64,000 nt of DNA. It comes from Pyrenophora tritici-repentis. Its lineage: Eukaryota > Ascomycota > Dothideomycetes > Pleosporales > Pleosporaceae. The stretch is taken from the NCBI RefSeq assembly GCF_003171515.1, contig NC_089393.1, positions 2,480,001 through 2,544,000 of the forward strand, read 5' to 3'. Shown one piece after another: positions 42,778-56,100 of this stretch; the stretch's first letter is position 1; every line of letters starts with the position of its first letter. The notes below the pieces were generated by a model. It was given only the letters and a program-made list of their open reading frames with translations. It had not been told where the DNA came from and searched no databases. Position numbers and translations under genes: made by a program.

Positions 42778-45700
42778 TAGGAGATAGAGTGATGTAGTGT
42801 TGGTGTGGTAGTAGTCTCAGCCAAGAGGTGTCCTGGAATGAAACAATGCTGATGAAGGGGCGAACAAGTATACGACCAAGGAGTGGCAAGTGACTGATGT
42901 TGCTGATGAAACAAGGGACGATGATGGAAGAGTGAAGAAAGGTCGAATGTGGTGATGTGATGACTGGAATGAACTGACTCAACGAGAGAGGCGACTTGAC
43001 TTAAATGAAACAAGAGGCCGACAAAGACACCCAGACTAGCAAGATAGGAAACCGGACTAGAGAAGGAAAGAAAAGGGCGTTCGGGTGTTGTGACTAGACT
43101 AACTGACTGTTCTTTGCCTGCTTCTCGGCCAGGCATCCAAACCGTCTTTATACCGCACTGGTCACATTCAGGGCTCACAGTTCCCCTAGACCATCCAACC
43201 ACAACGGCGGAACGGTGGCGGCCCTCCCTGGCTCAAGCCACGCACAAGGCATCTAGTCATCAATCCCGTTACTCTCCGGACCGTCTGCGCAGCAAGCGAT
43301 GTCTTCTGTATGGATAGACAGGAATAAGTTCCAGGGTCCGTGGGTGGGTGGGTAGCGTGGCAGTGAGAAGAAGTAGGGCCCGCGGCGGGTGGGAGCTGGG
43401 GCATGGAGCCGCAACGCACAATGCACGGACAGACATGGAATAAGAAATGGGCGTGCGCGGCTGATGAGCCCCGGCCGCTTTTGCTTACATGGAAACATAC
43501 GGAATCGCGACTCGAGTTGGTGGATTGGTCGGGCTGCGGAAATGCGATTGCAAAGCAGATGGAGGTGGCATCGGTCCTCGTGGTCGGTGATTCACAATCG
43601 ACAAGATGCCGGTCGGAACGTCGGTCGGTACTTACTTCTCGCGACGACATGTGTGTCTGCCTGCCGCCCAGAGCGACCATATTCCTCTTCCACCACGCTG
43701 CATCCTTACTTTCCCCCACGCCATGACGAACGGGTCGCGTACTGTCTTGTACCAGCGCGGTTAGACTTTCCATTGCATGTGCACGGTACAGTCATACAAG
43801 CATCATCACGCCCAGCATCTTTTCCTACATCAGATAGCGTACCTGCGCATTCACTCCAAATCGCAACAACCCTCACCGAAAGAATGCATCCAATTCATCG
43901 TTTGCGATATGTCGTTCTAGATATGGCAACGAGAATCTCGAGTCAATTATCGCATCGTCGTACTGCTACTCGTCACTCCACTATCTAGCCAACGAGTGCT
44001 GTGCCGTACCTCGCTTCAGCGGGGCTGCATTCCGTGGACGAGGCCCTTGCCGTGTCACTAAGTACACTAATGCCTGCAAGCCATGTGCGAGCGCAAACTA
44101 CTCCGCCGTGACGTTACAACGTACCGTTCCAAACCTGAGGCCGCCCCATGGGCCTGGTTCGTCTGAAGCACCGAATCGAGCAGTCATACTGGCCGAGATT
44201 GCTGTTTCCAACCCACCGGGGGGTACAGTCCATGGCGTAGCGTTTGAGCCTTACCCGAACGCCCATATGCCTGCTGCGTCTTCGACTGGGACGCTCGACT
44301 CATATGCCCGACCGTTGGTGCCTGGATAATGGGTCGTCCTTCGTATATGCAGCTGTCTCCGACATGTGTAGCCACACTGTGAATGGCTCCGACTACATCG
44401 ACTATTGAGAGAATGCGCAGTTGACTGTTTTCCAATCAAGGTTAGCTGCCGTTGTGGGATACCAGCTTGATTGGAAACGCCTCCACATCGATATCCTATG
44501 ATGCAGGAACAGACCTGCTTGTGCACCTGCTGAAAACCGTGGTAACATCAACAACAGGGCTGTGAAGTCATGATTCCCGATGACCATGTGACTCGCGTGG
44601 GGAAGCGAGAAACGCTTGTACATCTTACACTACGACTGGGCGATGAGAATGACTACATTCACTCTGGTCGCGCACAGACTTCATTCACACCAATCCAATC
44701 AATCTTCGGACAGCGAGCTACGTCGCAAGATTTACCGAAGCCATTGGGCTGCAATAATCCACCTGATACGCCCTATCATTGCAATTGCCTGGGCCCACCG
44801 TTCAGCAAAAGGCAACATGTGAGACTTACCCAATACCTCATTCACACCCACTCACGTTGGCTCGGATCCCCGGTCCCCTTCGGCATCGGGAAATGCGCCA
44901 CGTTAGTGTAACCGGCAAGCTGCCCAGCCCATGAGCGCGAGCCTGTATTACGGGTTCCCGGCACCGTGGTCAAGGATACTCCTCGCCAAAAGAGGCAGTA
45001 CGGCTGCGAAAGAACCACCCCCGAGGGTGCCTATCTATGGGACGCCGAACGACCTACGATCGGTATCCGGTGCCATGGAAACCGAGGTAAACGAGTGGGT
45101 TTATTTCCCAAAGCAGACATGACCTTGGCACCACAAGGCACAAGGCTGTCCTGCAGGCGCACTTTTGATCGTAGATACAAGTTTGCAATATCGCCAAAAC
45201 ATGCTTGACAACGAATCAACGCGATAGGCGCATATCCCATCCCTCGCTATCCCGGATAAATCGGTTCGGTTTCGGTTCCAGCGTCTTGCAAAATAGATCC
45301 CAGCGTCCAGGAGAAATAAAATACAACATATCAATAGAACTATGTGTTTTTTGTACGCGCCCGTCTCGCAGCATGTCACTCTCCCGGCGATGATTGACCG
45401 ACCGTTCGAACAGACTGCAAGGCTCATATTCTGCAGGTCCCGAACATCTAGCCATGTACGAGGGCCCCAAAAATAGGACCACCTTATCCACACCTTACAC
45501 ACATACATCCCACGTGCAAAAATGCATCTGGATGGACAACTTCAAACAAGCGCGACAAGCGCTTGTAGGGCTTATAGGGCTGACTGCGCCATAAGGTCAT
45601 GTCAGGTTCAAGTCAGCACCTGCACCTGCATTCTCCCAATCCAGCAAGTCCGCCAGCCCCCCTGGTCCGATATGCTTTTTCCATTGGACACACGGTGCTG

Positions 45701-47093
45701 CAGGGTTAAGGCTCGGCTATGTGGGTATTTTGGGATCTACATGTGTCAGCTGCAGTAGGATTTTTGCCTCTTTGGGTGGTATTTGGGTGCATCTTAGGTT
45801 GGGCTGCGGGGATGGAGACCGAAGATGGGTTATTTTAGGGTCATTTTAGATGGACTGATGGATGAGTTTAGCTAGGTTGGGTTTGAGCACGTGATGGGTA
45901 GGCGGTAGGATTGGTAACCTAGAGAGAGTGCGTGTGTATACGTGGTCGTTGGGTTTAGACTTGTTTGGATTATTAATCTATGGGGACAATTTTGGTCCAT
46001 CGTTCTATCTGTTCTCTAAATCTACCTTTTCGCCTTGGAAAGTTTCTGCCTGAATCTCGCATTACTTGGGCGTTTTTGGTCGTACAAAATTTCCATTGCC
46101 TTCTCAAAACAGACCATTACATGTCGCCACTAACCTCTGACCACTAACCACCAACCCCCTTCCCCCTCTACCATCTCCATATCCATATCCATCTCCAGTT
46201 GCCTTCCTACCTTACTCTCCGGAAAAAATCTGCCTGAAAACGCCCTCCCTCGCACCTACCCCATCGCCCATGACCCATCCCACAGCCTCACCCACCGACC
46301 CACCTACCTCTTCTGTACAACAAGCATCCAACCTGAAACCCTCCGCACCCCCAAAATACAAATTTTCAAACACGCGCCACACCTGAACATAGTCATACCT
46401 CTTGCACAGCCTCTCATCTACTCTGTCCAGGAAAAGAACAAGAAAAATAAATGATCGGCGTAGGGCTGTACAGGGCGGGTGGTGGTGTTACACAAGGTGG
46501 GTGAGAAAAGTAAGCAGGCTGGGTTTGGGCGGGGTTCTGTGTATATGTTATACAGAGTAAACTATAATGGTGGTGGTGGTGGCGAAAAGGAAGAATTGCA
46601 GGCAGCTTTGGATGATGGGTGTGGGTATGGGTTAGGGGAGGTAGATTGATGATGATACATACAGGGATGATTAGTGAGCAGGCAAGAGTCATAATCATGA
46701 GTTCTTTCGACTCATATTGTATCAAGACTTCTCAATGCCTGTCTGACTTTTACGTGTTACACACTCCAACTCCTCATGGTGCGAGTACTGATTCTGTTCC
46801 TCGCATACTCCAACCCTATACATGCATGTATCAAGCACACTGTATGGTAAAACAAGCTAGTTCTCTAATGAAGATGAACATTCTAGTACGCTAGCAGAAA
46901 CAAGACCATCTACCATATGGGCGTACCTGCGCCTATCCAAGTACGCAAGCACCCTGATGAGGAAGCGTACTATGTTCGAAAGCGAGGCATGTCTTATCAC
47001 ACACGTCTACCACACCCCATTCCCCTCATATCCCTGGTCCATCCCCAATCTCATCCTAACCCTTGCACCCGAAACTCCCGCAGATATCCCCTT
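42778..47093. other. Gene-poor region
   Basis: About 4.3 kb. Apart from the TATA candidate I see no gene, tRNA, transposon protein or long repeat. Open frames are short and overlap on several frames without protein-like composition. The 46100-46400 stretch is strongly C/T-rich, and 46400-46700 contains a small GGT repeat. Confidence 0.5.
43147..43152 (-). promoter_or_regulatory. TATA box candidate
   Basis: TATAAA on the minus strand, followed by C/T-rich sequence (43100-42800). It points to a minus-strand transcript through the two MGRGGYN mini-ORFs. No other support. Confidence 0.35.
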
Positions 47094-48854
47094 CTACTCC
47101 CTACCTCCCGGTACCCTCCGTCCTAGATAAACATCGAAAGCCCACCCATCCGCCTCCCCATACCACGGTGCAGACCTAAAGTCCCACCTATCCAGCCCCC
47201 TTGGGAAGCTATGCTGATGCAACATCTTCACCCTATTCGCCATTGTATGTAAATGCACACCGTGTTCCCTCGCCACAGCCACCGCGCGTGTGAACCAGGG
47301 TGTATCTCTATCCTCAGGTGAGATTTCAGGGGGCGTATAATCTTCGTCGTAAACCGGCCAACCTTTACGTTCAACGTCTGCTAGGCAGATAGCTTCTAGC
47401 GGCCGTTTTGGCTCGCCTTCTTCGAGATATCGTCCTGTGACTAAGCCAATCACTGCGTTCTCGAAGCCGACTTTTGCGTTGGGTTCCCAGTGAATATGCC
47501 TATCTGCTAGGCCATCCCAGAGAACCAGTACCTCGAGTGTTTTCGGGAGACGCAGGGCGAAGAAACGCTCAAGCCATGCGCCGTCTGTCTCGTCTTCCTT
47601 TTTGCCAGTTTCGGCTTCATAGAAAGCATCGAGCTCGGTGTCTTGAGTGTTCATGCAGACCTGTTTCAGGGTTGTGAACTTCTCCAATTCTGCTGGGCGG
47701 AAGGCGTGGCAGCGGTAGCCGCGGATGTGTTCGCTATTATCGTGATTGGAGCCAAAGCCGTAGAACATGAGACTTTCCAGTGTGTGATTTTGGTAGTATT
47801 CGAGTGGAGTGATAATCATATCTGCGTCTTCGAGGAGAGCAGATCCGGCGCGGAAAGCGCATGATATAAGGGCTGATGGGGCAGCGAATAGGGCGTTGCA
47901 GAAAGTTTGGCTGAGTGCGGAACAATTGTCCAGGAAGAGATGTTTGAGGCTAGAGCTCTTGGCGGGAATGATGGTTCCCCAGGGCCTTTGGTCGTATTCT
48001 TGTGATACTAGGTCTCTGAAGTATATCTTCTCTATGCTGGGTAATTTGAAGAGATGGGCAAGGATTACGGTGTTGTAGGTTTGTGTGGTGGGATCGTAGA
48101 CACTGTCCATCCAGGTTTCAGAGATGACTCCGACGGCGATGTTTCGAAGGTTTTGTAGACCGGGGGGCCAAGAGGTTCCTTGGTTTTGGACATGATCAAT
48201 CAGAAATCCCAGATATCTGATACAGCAAAACCCCATCATCTCGTAACGCGCTGGCATAACAAGCTTGACGTCCTGCAGTCGCGGGCAATTCGCAATCAGG
48301 TTAGCTTTCAAGTGAGCATCTCCACCGGCCTCAATATTAGAACGCGCTTCAAAGACGCGAGCGAGCGAAGGGCCAGCCCAGCCTTGTCCTAGTCGTTCCA
48401 AATAGTCATCTGTTTCACCTGGGATATATCCCCAGGATATTGGCGACGTATTCGTGTCTTGGTCGATGGGAATATCGAACTTTAGTGACTTCCATTCCCA
48501 CCAGTGTTTGCGATCATACCAGATCTCCAGTGATCGGACATGCCATGCGAGGATGGGATCACCATAGCCCAATGCGCTTCGAACGAGGGTGGGTACGGTG
48601 ATGGGATCGATGTCAGACGAGACGCTGTATCTGTCGTGCGCGACATGATGGCGTTCAAGTATGTCTGAGGAATCTGCGAAGATCTTTTTGCAGGTGCAGG
48701 CAAAGTCCAAATGTGATGCTGGAGGAATGCGTTCGATTATTTCTTGTATAAGTTCGGTTGCAAAACGGGTGAGAAAACAGGGGCCGTGATGATGCGGTGT
48801 GTGAAGCCCCTCCAAGCGGGGAATTGCCGGAGTGTCATCAGAAACACCGCTCAT
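47094..48854 (-). CDS. F-box domain protein
   Basis: 586 aa, single exon, start at 48854. An F-box-like segment lies near residues 28-65 (FLTRFATELIQEIIERIPPASHLDFACTCKKIF), followed by an irregular leucine-rich region (LIANCPRLQDVKLVMPAR, LPSIEKIYFRDL, SSLKHLFLDNCSAL, KTLEVLVLWDGL). This is the usual layout of fungal F-box/LRR-like proteins that recruit substrates to SCF ubiquitin ligases. Substrate unknown. No transmembrane segment. Located between two gene-poor spans, with its own promoter to the right. Confidence 0.85.
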   Translation of the reverse strand: MSGVSDDTPAIPRLEGLHTPHHHGPCFLTRFATELIQEIIERIPPASHLDFACTCKKIFADSSDILERHHVAHDRYSVSSDIDPITVPTLVRSALGYGDPILAWHVRSLEIWYDRKHWWEWKSLKFDIPIDQDTNTSPISWGYIPGETDDYLERLGQGWAGPSLARVFEARSNIEAGGDAHLKANLIANCPRLQDVKLVMPARYEMMGFCCIRYLGFLIDHVQNQGTSWPPGLQNLRNIAVGVISETWMDSVYDPTTQTYNTVILAHLFKLPSIEKIYFRDLVSQEYDQRPWGTIIPAKSSSLKHLFLDNCSALSQTFCNALFAAPSALISCAFRAGSALLEDADMIITPLEYYQNHTLESLMFYGFGSNHDNSEHIRGYRCHAFRPAELEKFTTLKQVCMNTQDTELDAFYEAETGKKEDETDGAWLERFFALRLPKTLEVLVLWDGLADRHIHWEPNAKVGFENAVIGLVTGRYLEEGEPKRPLEAICLADVERKGWPVYDEDYTPPEISPEDRDTPWFTRAVAVAREHGVHLHTMANRVKMLHQHSFPRGLDRWDFRSAPWYGEADGWAFDVYLGRRVPGGRE

Positions 48855-49266
48855 CGTTGACCAAAGACGGTTCGTAGCATATGCGATTAAAAATGCAGTC
48901 GGAGTACGTAGTCTCTTTAAATTACTCTAAGCTTTACAGAAAGCGTGAGGCGTCGGGTCTGGATCAGTAGCTAAAGACTAGGCAGCCTGCAGGTGCTTTA
49001 GGCTAGTTAGCTCCCAGTTACCGTCTCTTACCTACCGCCTGTCAGTTGCAGCTTCCACCCACACCCACAGTTGGGACAAGGACGGGACCATTTGCGGGGA
49101 AGTGGCGATAGACAATGATTCTGATATAATCAGCTTGACGGTCGAACAAAGCATTGTAAATACAAAAGCGTGACAGTTAGCAAATCATCAATTTTATATA
49201 TTCGAACTTCGCGTGAGTGGTATCTAGAACGTGACTCGTAAAGACGCAAACCGGAAAAGTTATGGC
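48855..49266. other. Intergenic
   Basis: Upstream flank of the F-box gene and 3' flank of HUS1. Nothing else seen. Confidence 0.5.
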
Positions 49267-50524
49267 CTATGCGCTATAAGAGCTGATGAAGTACTACTTT
49301 CATGTGAGCTGGGCTTCGAGAAGATAACAATCAAACATACCGTAAGAACTGACTCGTCGTCCCCGTTGTCATTGGGGAGGTATACATAAAGAATCAATGC
49401 GTGCTCGTGGCAGAAGCCTGCTGCTCATTAGGATCGTGATTGAAGAGATGATGGTGCCCGCTTACACGCAATAACTCTTCCACCCAGTCTGCCTACACTC
49501 ATGACCTTGCCCCATTCACGTCCATCGATACGGACCGTGGCCCAACCCTCCTCGCTACGTCCATCAGCCGAACCTAGCTGCTTCATACGCGTACTCGGAT
49601 GTTCTGCGATACCATTTTCACCTCCAGCAACATGGCCAGGATCCAGCTCTGGATTGTTGAGGTCCGTCCATACAGACGATATATTCATGGCATCGGATTT
49701 AATGCTCATCTTAAGACAGCCATGCATATTCGCCGACACTTCCAACCGTGTCCTGGAGGCCGCGCTGCTTGATTTTGTATCTGCCAAAGCTATTTTGGTA
49801 AACCTGTCGCTGATGCTCTTGAGCTGCATCAGAGGTGGCAGTATGATATGCACGTCTGGTTCTCTACACGCTGGCTCGTGCAAATGTGCTACTGTGTCGG
49901 GTGGAAGCACTCGCACGGGTATCTCCTGGGTGACAATAGTCTCGCGGTTGCCCGCACCAAAGTCGTTATCAAATGCTGCATCGAACCCGTCGTCGTTGTT
50001 TGCCGTGGCGGCAGGGAATGCGCTATACGTGTTCGAAGACGTGGTGGTAACGATAGTGAGGGCGAGCATAGGCAGATTGTCCTTTTTCGTAAGGCGTATA
50101 TGAGCCGACGTCGCGTTGAGTGCCGACTTCAAAGCGCGATTAAGGGATGTGAGCGGAACCTCAAGGTTGATGACATTGTTCGCTGCCGACTGCACGCTGA
50201 TTGTCTCGAAGATTGAGTCCTGCGCTACGTATTAGCCCAGGACTGGAGAGACGATGCGGAAGGCTTACAATTGAGAGAACGCTAAATATGGTTAGATGGT
50301 ATAAAAAATGAACGTATCTTCAACTCACGCCCATACTTGGGTGCCCTGGTCTGGTATAATAGTGAAGCATACCTGCTCTTCGCTGAGCTTCACCCACGCA
50401 AGCGGGCCGAGCGAATTGAGCGACGCAGTGAGCTCTACACCTTGTCAATGATCCAGAATTAGTAGTACAGGATACACATACTCGTAAAGGTTGTGATATT
50501 CTGTATTGACGCCTTGAACCGCAT
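49267..50524 (-). CDS. HUS1: Hus1, subunit of the 9-1-1 DNA-damage checkpoint clamp
   Basis: Forms a PCNA-like ring with Rad9 and Rad1 that signals DNA damage to the ATR pathway. Six exons: 50524-50482, 50440-50329, 50281-50269 (13 nt), 50219-49466, 49417-49341, 49293-49267 (27 nt); total 1026 nt, 341 aa in frame. Key segments: MRFKASIQNITTFT, LAWVKLSEEQVCFTIIPD, DSIFETISVQSAANNVINLEVPLTSLNRALKSA, KLTKK-like RLTKKDNLPMLALTI, then the C-terminal ACFCHEHALILYVYLPND and ESVLTYFISSYSA, both family hallmarks recovered only by splicing the small terminal exons. An unspliced reading ends early at 49428. Gene identity is strong. Confidence 0.93.
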
Positions 50525-51126
50525 CGTGTCTCATCTACCGCTCGCTGCGGGCCAAATATCGCGACGCGTCGAGGAATGTGGAGGGGAAGATGCGCTCGGC
50601 CGAACATCATCGAGCGCTCCTGCAGTATAAACTACTCCCTTCCACCAACACCACACATTGCCCTAAAACCAGTAGCCATCATATAAAGCCATATCCCTTA
50701 ACCATACATGATGCGTGGCCTTGAATTTGGGATGACTGCAATCTGTTCCTGGGGAAGCCGTGATTCAGTGCGCACGCATTAGCACGGGGAATTTATCAAA
50801 ACATGGTCAAGGTATGCAACTGTATAGCAAACAGAGGTATTCTATGGCATAGGTGCTGCTTGTCTCAAATTTCGTCGTATTCGAGTGAATCTAGCATCGC
50901 ATGGAAGGAGTATTAGATTATATGAATAGGTGGCCAGGATGGCTTCTAATACTAATAAGCTAATATTTATTGTCGAATGGTATATATAGATAATTGGGGA
51001 CCCATGAAGGGATGAGTAACGATAAAACGCATGATACAACATGCTATCTAAAGCGCTTAAGGCGCTGAAAATCTACTCCGCACACGATCTATCCAGTGGT
51101 GACACAAAGGAAACTTTCAAAGAATG
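50525..51126. other. Intergenic
   Basis: HUS1 promoter side and 3' flank of the membrane-protein gene. A/T-rich around 50900-51040. No gene seen. Confidence 0.5.
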
Positions 51127-53152
51127 TCAAGATCGGACGCGCGATATCCAATCTCGGGCGCTGAACCGCTTAGGGCTCTCACGTTCGCCTTCACTTTCGC
51201 GAAGGTCGCACATTGAAACATGACGCGAGCGTATTATTGTGACCTCGCTTGAGTCTGCTTCGCTCTGGAGACTGGCCCGATGGCCATAATGTCTCTCCCC
51301 GCGAGGTTCTTCTGGCTTGGCGCGTGTTTCTGTGGGAGGGCATGTACATCCGGCTATGGGTTGATCTTTGTTGGTGCTGACGCGTTCCATCTCGAAGCTA
51401 TCAGGAATACTTAGACGTTCTCCATCAATTTCGAGAAAGATCTGGGGTATGGAGTTGTGCTTCTTCTGTACGGTCTCAACTTCCTGGTCGCTGTTGTCGG
51501 ACTCGACTATGGTCGCAGGATCCCAGATACCCAAACTGCTCTTTCTTTGGAGACCCAAGCCCTTCATGACCGTGTCTACTTCTTGTATGCTAACCCTGGC
51601 CTTGCCACTCTTCTCCCTAGCATTGTCCGAATCCGACCCACTATCCGTAAAGTAGGTGTAGCCAGATAGCTGTGACCAATCACTGACCCTGCGCGTACAT
51701 GTTGTGGATCCGGAGAAGCGTGAAGGTGGGCAGGGCTTGCTGAGTTTACGTGTAGATCGGATAGAAGGTGTCTCAATATCGAACTCGAGGTTGGATTCGT
51801 CGTCATAGAAGCGTGTGATGCTACCGTTGCTCTCACCATAGCTAGTATCCTTTTTGCTGTTAGGGAAGTATGCCGTGTTTGGGCGATACACGATAGTTTG
51901 ACCCGAGTAAGTATAGTTATGGGAGCGCGGATAGCTGGTAACAACGTTATCGACGTCACCGTGGGTTACGTGCACGACGCTGCCAGCTACAGGTCCGGAA
52001 ATGATACCGACACGGGGGCCAGGGGTTGAGGCTGGGGCTGGGGCTACAGGTCTGCTGATAACTTTACCCAGAGGCAGTAAAGTTGGTAAGTTGACCGCTA
52101 TTATAGTTGATAGGACTTCGACGAGGCCCCAAGTAATGTATGATAGGTTGAAGTTGTTGCGGTAGCCTATGTCAACCCAGGACGTGAGTACCAAGTTGGT
52201 TTGGATGACGGCCGCAGTGCATGCACTGTAATAGTCAGCTAAATGCACGAATCACGATTGTTCTGCGATGCGAAAAGCTTACAATAGTCCGAGGCAGACT
52301 GATATCAAAAGATATAGCTCAGTCCAGATTTTGAACTTTGATCCAATGGCATTTGCCAGAGCAAATATTAGTAACAGTATGCTGGTGATTGCATTGATCA
52401 CTGGAAAGACAGTTAGAAGAAGCTTGAGCATTGGATAGTGCTGATACTCACAATGGTTGGCCAGGGCCCAGTCCTCCGACTGACTTAGTGACATGCATTT
52501 CGCTTTGTCTCCATACGAAGAATCCCATGCTGCTGCGAGAGGAAGGCAGTGAACGAGTACCGATATGAACCATTCAAGGCTTTGCCAGAACACAAGCACT
52601 GGGTGTGTTAGTTCATCTGAGTATATTGCGTACCTTGGACAGGCTTACATATGAATCCAATGAGCACAACACCTCGGCTGATGTGCAAATAAGGATGGCA
52701 TCTGGCGTTAGTTATAGACATGAGACTGAAAGCAGCAGACAGCTTAACAAAGCCCAGCCCAAGGATGTGAAAGGACTTCAAAGCCCATATCCATGGACCC
52801 AGCTTCAGTGTGTTACCTTCAGACGAAGATGATTCGGCATATTGCTTCCCAACTCCTAGCTCTACAGCGCCGGTAAAGGTCACGAAGATGCCAATTGAGC
52901 AGAGCTATCACAGTATTAGTTGCGAGAGTCTCACATCAATAAAGAAGATCAACTTACAGTTGCCAGGAGCATGAAACCATCGTCGGCTCCGAAGGAGCGC
53001 AGGAGCTTTGCGCGAGTGAAGAGGCGTAGCGAATAAATCAAAAGAGCGAATAGGACCAATGTGACAACAATTGCAAGATAGATAGGGCCCCGGTCGTAGA
53101 CTAGCGAGGGCAGAGACGCAGCGAAACGAGTGACACTGCCATCGGCATCCAT
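51127..53152 (-). CDS. Rhodopsin-domain integral membrane protein (fungal, PTH11/SAT20-like)
   Basis: 604 aa. Exons 53152-52958, 52904-52649, 52598-52452, 52400-52283, 52225-51127 (1815 nt in frame). The first ~270 residues hold about seven hydrophobic segments: GPIYLAIVVTLVLFALLIYSL, IGIFVTFTGAVEL, FHILGLGFVKLSAAFSLM, VVLIGFILLVFWQSLEWFISVLV, LINAITSILLLIFALANA, ELYLLISVCLGLF, LSYITWGLVEVLSTIIAVNLPTL. This is the pattern of the fungal 'rhodopsin domain' family, often annotated as integral membrane protein. A cytosolic ~300-residue Ser-rich tail follows. Role unknown; some relatives sense surfaces or signals in plant pathogens (family knowledge only). Confidence 0.88.
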
Positions 53153-56100
53153 GGCAAGCTGAGACTACAGTATGTCTTGATGTTTCCTCGACGAACTCAT
53201 GCAACTCGGCCAGAAGGGCGAAGAAGACGGGCTATGAAACGACAAATGTTCGAAGAGAAGAAAGGAGCGTGATATGGAAAGGTGATAGAAGGTCCGGGAT
53301 GATTAGAAGAGGGCGTCCTGTGTAACTACATGAACATGGCGTTGAGCCGCAGTGCCACCGCTCATGCATGGCACACGGCTCCTCGCCGGAATAGATACGG
53401 TGATCTTGGAGCATCACCTGCACTGTGCGGGTCCAACCCAGCTGTCATTGCGAGCATGTAAGGTACGCGAGCGGGGAAGGCTATGCCGTGATACTACATT
53501 TGGATTCGTCATTTAGCTGCAGGGCTGCTAGTCTCTTCTGATACCGCCTGGGCACTCTAGTGATGATGTTTTTTTGCTTGATCAGGGTTGGTTCATGGCC
53601 TTCGCTTTCTTGATCTTAGCGATAAAGTGCTTTTTTTCAGGGTGTGGTTATCTTCCCCACCAGCACTGTCAAGATACTACTGATCTACTCCTTGGAAAGC
53701 AATTCTCCAGTACAAATTATGACCGATAGATATGCCGGCAGTCGGCTCCCGTGAGCTAGCTGATACAGCTGTCATGGTACTGTCGCGTGGAGAAGGCCTC
53801 AACTCATTCGGGTGCACGTGTCTTTCTCCATATGTACAACGTCAATAACAACTTCACAAGCTGGTGGCTTATGTCTTCGAGCAAGGGTAACGCTGGACTG
53901 CATATTGGAGAAGGTTATGGAAAAAAGGATTGGTAGTTGCAAAGACTGTTGCGCAGGGGCGTAATCCTCTTCTCCTGGGTAGTGCATATAAAGACCGGAT
54001 TTTGGTCGAGAGGGGCTGAGTACACTATTGTTTTTCCCTTGATATTCCGATTAGCGAACAGACATTGCGGATCAACGCCACTGCGATTTTCGATAGGCAG
54101 GGAATCCGTAGAACGGTGACCTATGGGATGAAATACGAGGTCGCCCGCTCACGCATCAAGTTAAATCGTGCCTATCTGGTGCGTACTCGCAAGTGCTGAT
54201 GCCTGCATATTAGCGGGATGAAACGCGCTTCTCAAAAAGCAAGACAGTGTTGAGTGGTGGTTATGGAGCTAAGGAGGAGGGAGGCTTGGACGACGGTCGC
54301 GGGGAGGTTCCAGCGACGTGCCGGTCTTGGCACGCTAATCTGGCTCAACAGCACCCTCCCATAAGCACAGTACCACTTCTGCTACAAACCATCGCGAAGC
54401 TAACTTTATCATCCCGTGTCCGACACCTCCAGACCAACCCTCGGTACCCTTTCATAAACATCATCGTCAAGCACCGATCTGTGCCTGGGGCCGAACGCTC
54501 CCGTGATCGACGATTCCGACTGCCCCGTATGCGCCGCGTCTCTGTTCAGTTCTCGGTCATCGCCGTCGAAGAGACCGCCTCGAGATGACTATGGCGGAAT
54601 TCGTGTGACTGTGGAGAAACACCATAGTCACACAGACTATTATGGGAAATTACGAGCAATGGGTACAGCCGGGCCATGCTTCAACGAATCTACGGTATTT
54701 CAGAGAATCAAAAAAGTATCTTATACACGGCGGTCTGGACTGTGGCTAGGCGACAATTGCAAATCTTCTTCCAATCGTGCTTGTCGTTACTCCTTCCTCT
54801 GAAAGGTCTATCAACCGCGCTTTTCGACCCAGATGGCGACTACTGCAATTACTACCGATTCCGTGAGCCGCCCTGCGTCGGGCCAGTACATGATTACACC
54901 AAGACTATGCCTTGGTGCATCTTTTTCGGCTTCTCGGCTTCTTCCGCCACGTTGCCGGGCGCGACACATGCAATTCCAGTCTCCGTTCGTCCCCGGTAAC
55001 CGTCGCCATGATGACCGGAACATGTCGCTGGTTGAATAAGACTTAGCATGCAAGCCTGCTAGCTTTGAGACTAGACTCGGGATGTGCAGCCTTCATCTGT
55101 CGAAACCGATTACAGTCCGGAGCGTTAACAGCCGTTGGCGAGGACAGGTTGCAAGTTAACCCGAAAGGTCTATCAGACCTACTGTATCACTCCATTTGCG
55201 ACTGATTCCATTAAGAGTAGGGCTATTCAGATACAAACAAACCCGCGAGCTCAATTAGTGGGTAGCCACGTGTCTTCAAACTGGTCATAGCAAAATAGCA
55301 GATCGCCCGGCTGTTTTCAACGATTGGAGTTCGGCAAAAACTCCCGTGCAACTACTTGTTCTAGCCGTTACTAAGGAAATTGTCCCAACAGTATACATCG
55401 GATTCTGAGATCAACATACCATGGCCATTGATTTGGTAGACAACCTCTACCGGATGCCCACTGATTGCGAAATTCCAAGGTAACTGAAGCTTCATCTAGA
55501 GACGTACCTTGGGCCATGAAATCTCCTAAAGTGAACAAGGGGAACCGATTTTAGTCCAACTCAACAACAGTATAGGAAAATGGCTGGCTGGTAGCGGTCA
55601 GAGCTACTAGAGGCTCGAGATGGGAGCCGAGCTCTGGTTTGGGTGTTGAAAAACTAACTTCCATGGCATTCTTGCATGCTCTTCTAATTTCGCATACCCT
55701 GCCATACATGGGCTTCTCAAACCGCATTGTATATTGCTACTTCCGCATATAAGACACCGTGCGAGTGAGATGGTTTTTCAAGACCGGCAGGACCCAGCCT
55801 CTCCATCTCCATCAGTGCAGTAAGACTATATTTATAGTTTGACAGGAGTGTTTTACTTGGTACACAGGGTGTAGCAGCCGCGCGTGCAGTGATGATCCCA
55901 AACCTTCGCCTGGCCTGAGTTCGCTATGGTTCACTTAGCGTTCAATCATGATTCAGGAATAACCCTATGGTCACCTCGAAATATGGCGTCGCAACAGTCC
56001 TATTCATTTTCCCCGTCGCGGCTTAGTTTTCCAGTAGACGCGATATCTGGAAGCGCTTGGTTCTGCCTGCATGCTTGTAGCATTAGGTACGTAACGGGAA

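Noticed and set aside
43186..43773. 195-aa minus-strand ORF with overlapping plus-strand ORFs
   Set aside because: All frames of this segment are open for similar lengths because of base composition; no protein-like features.
54247..54588. 113-aa plus-strand ORF
   Set aside because: Composition not protein-like, no conserved motif seen.
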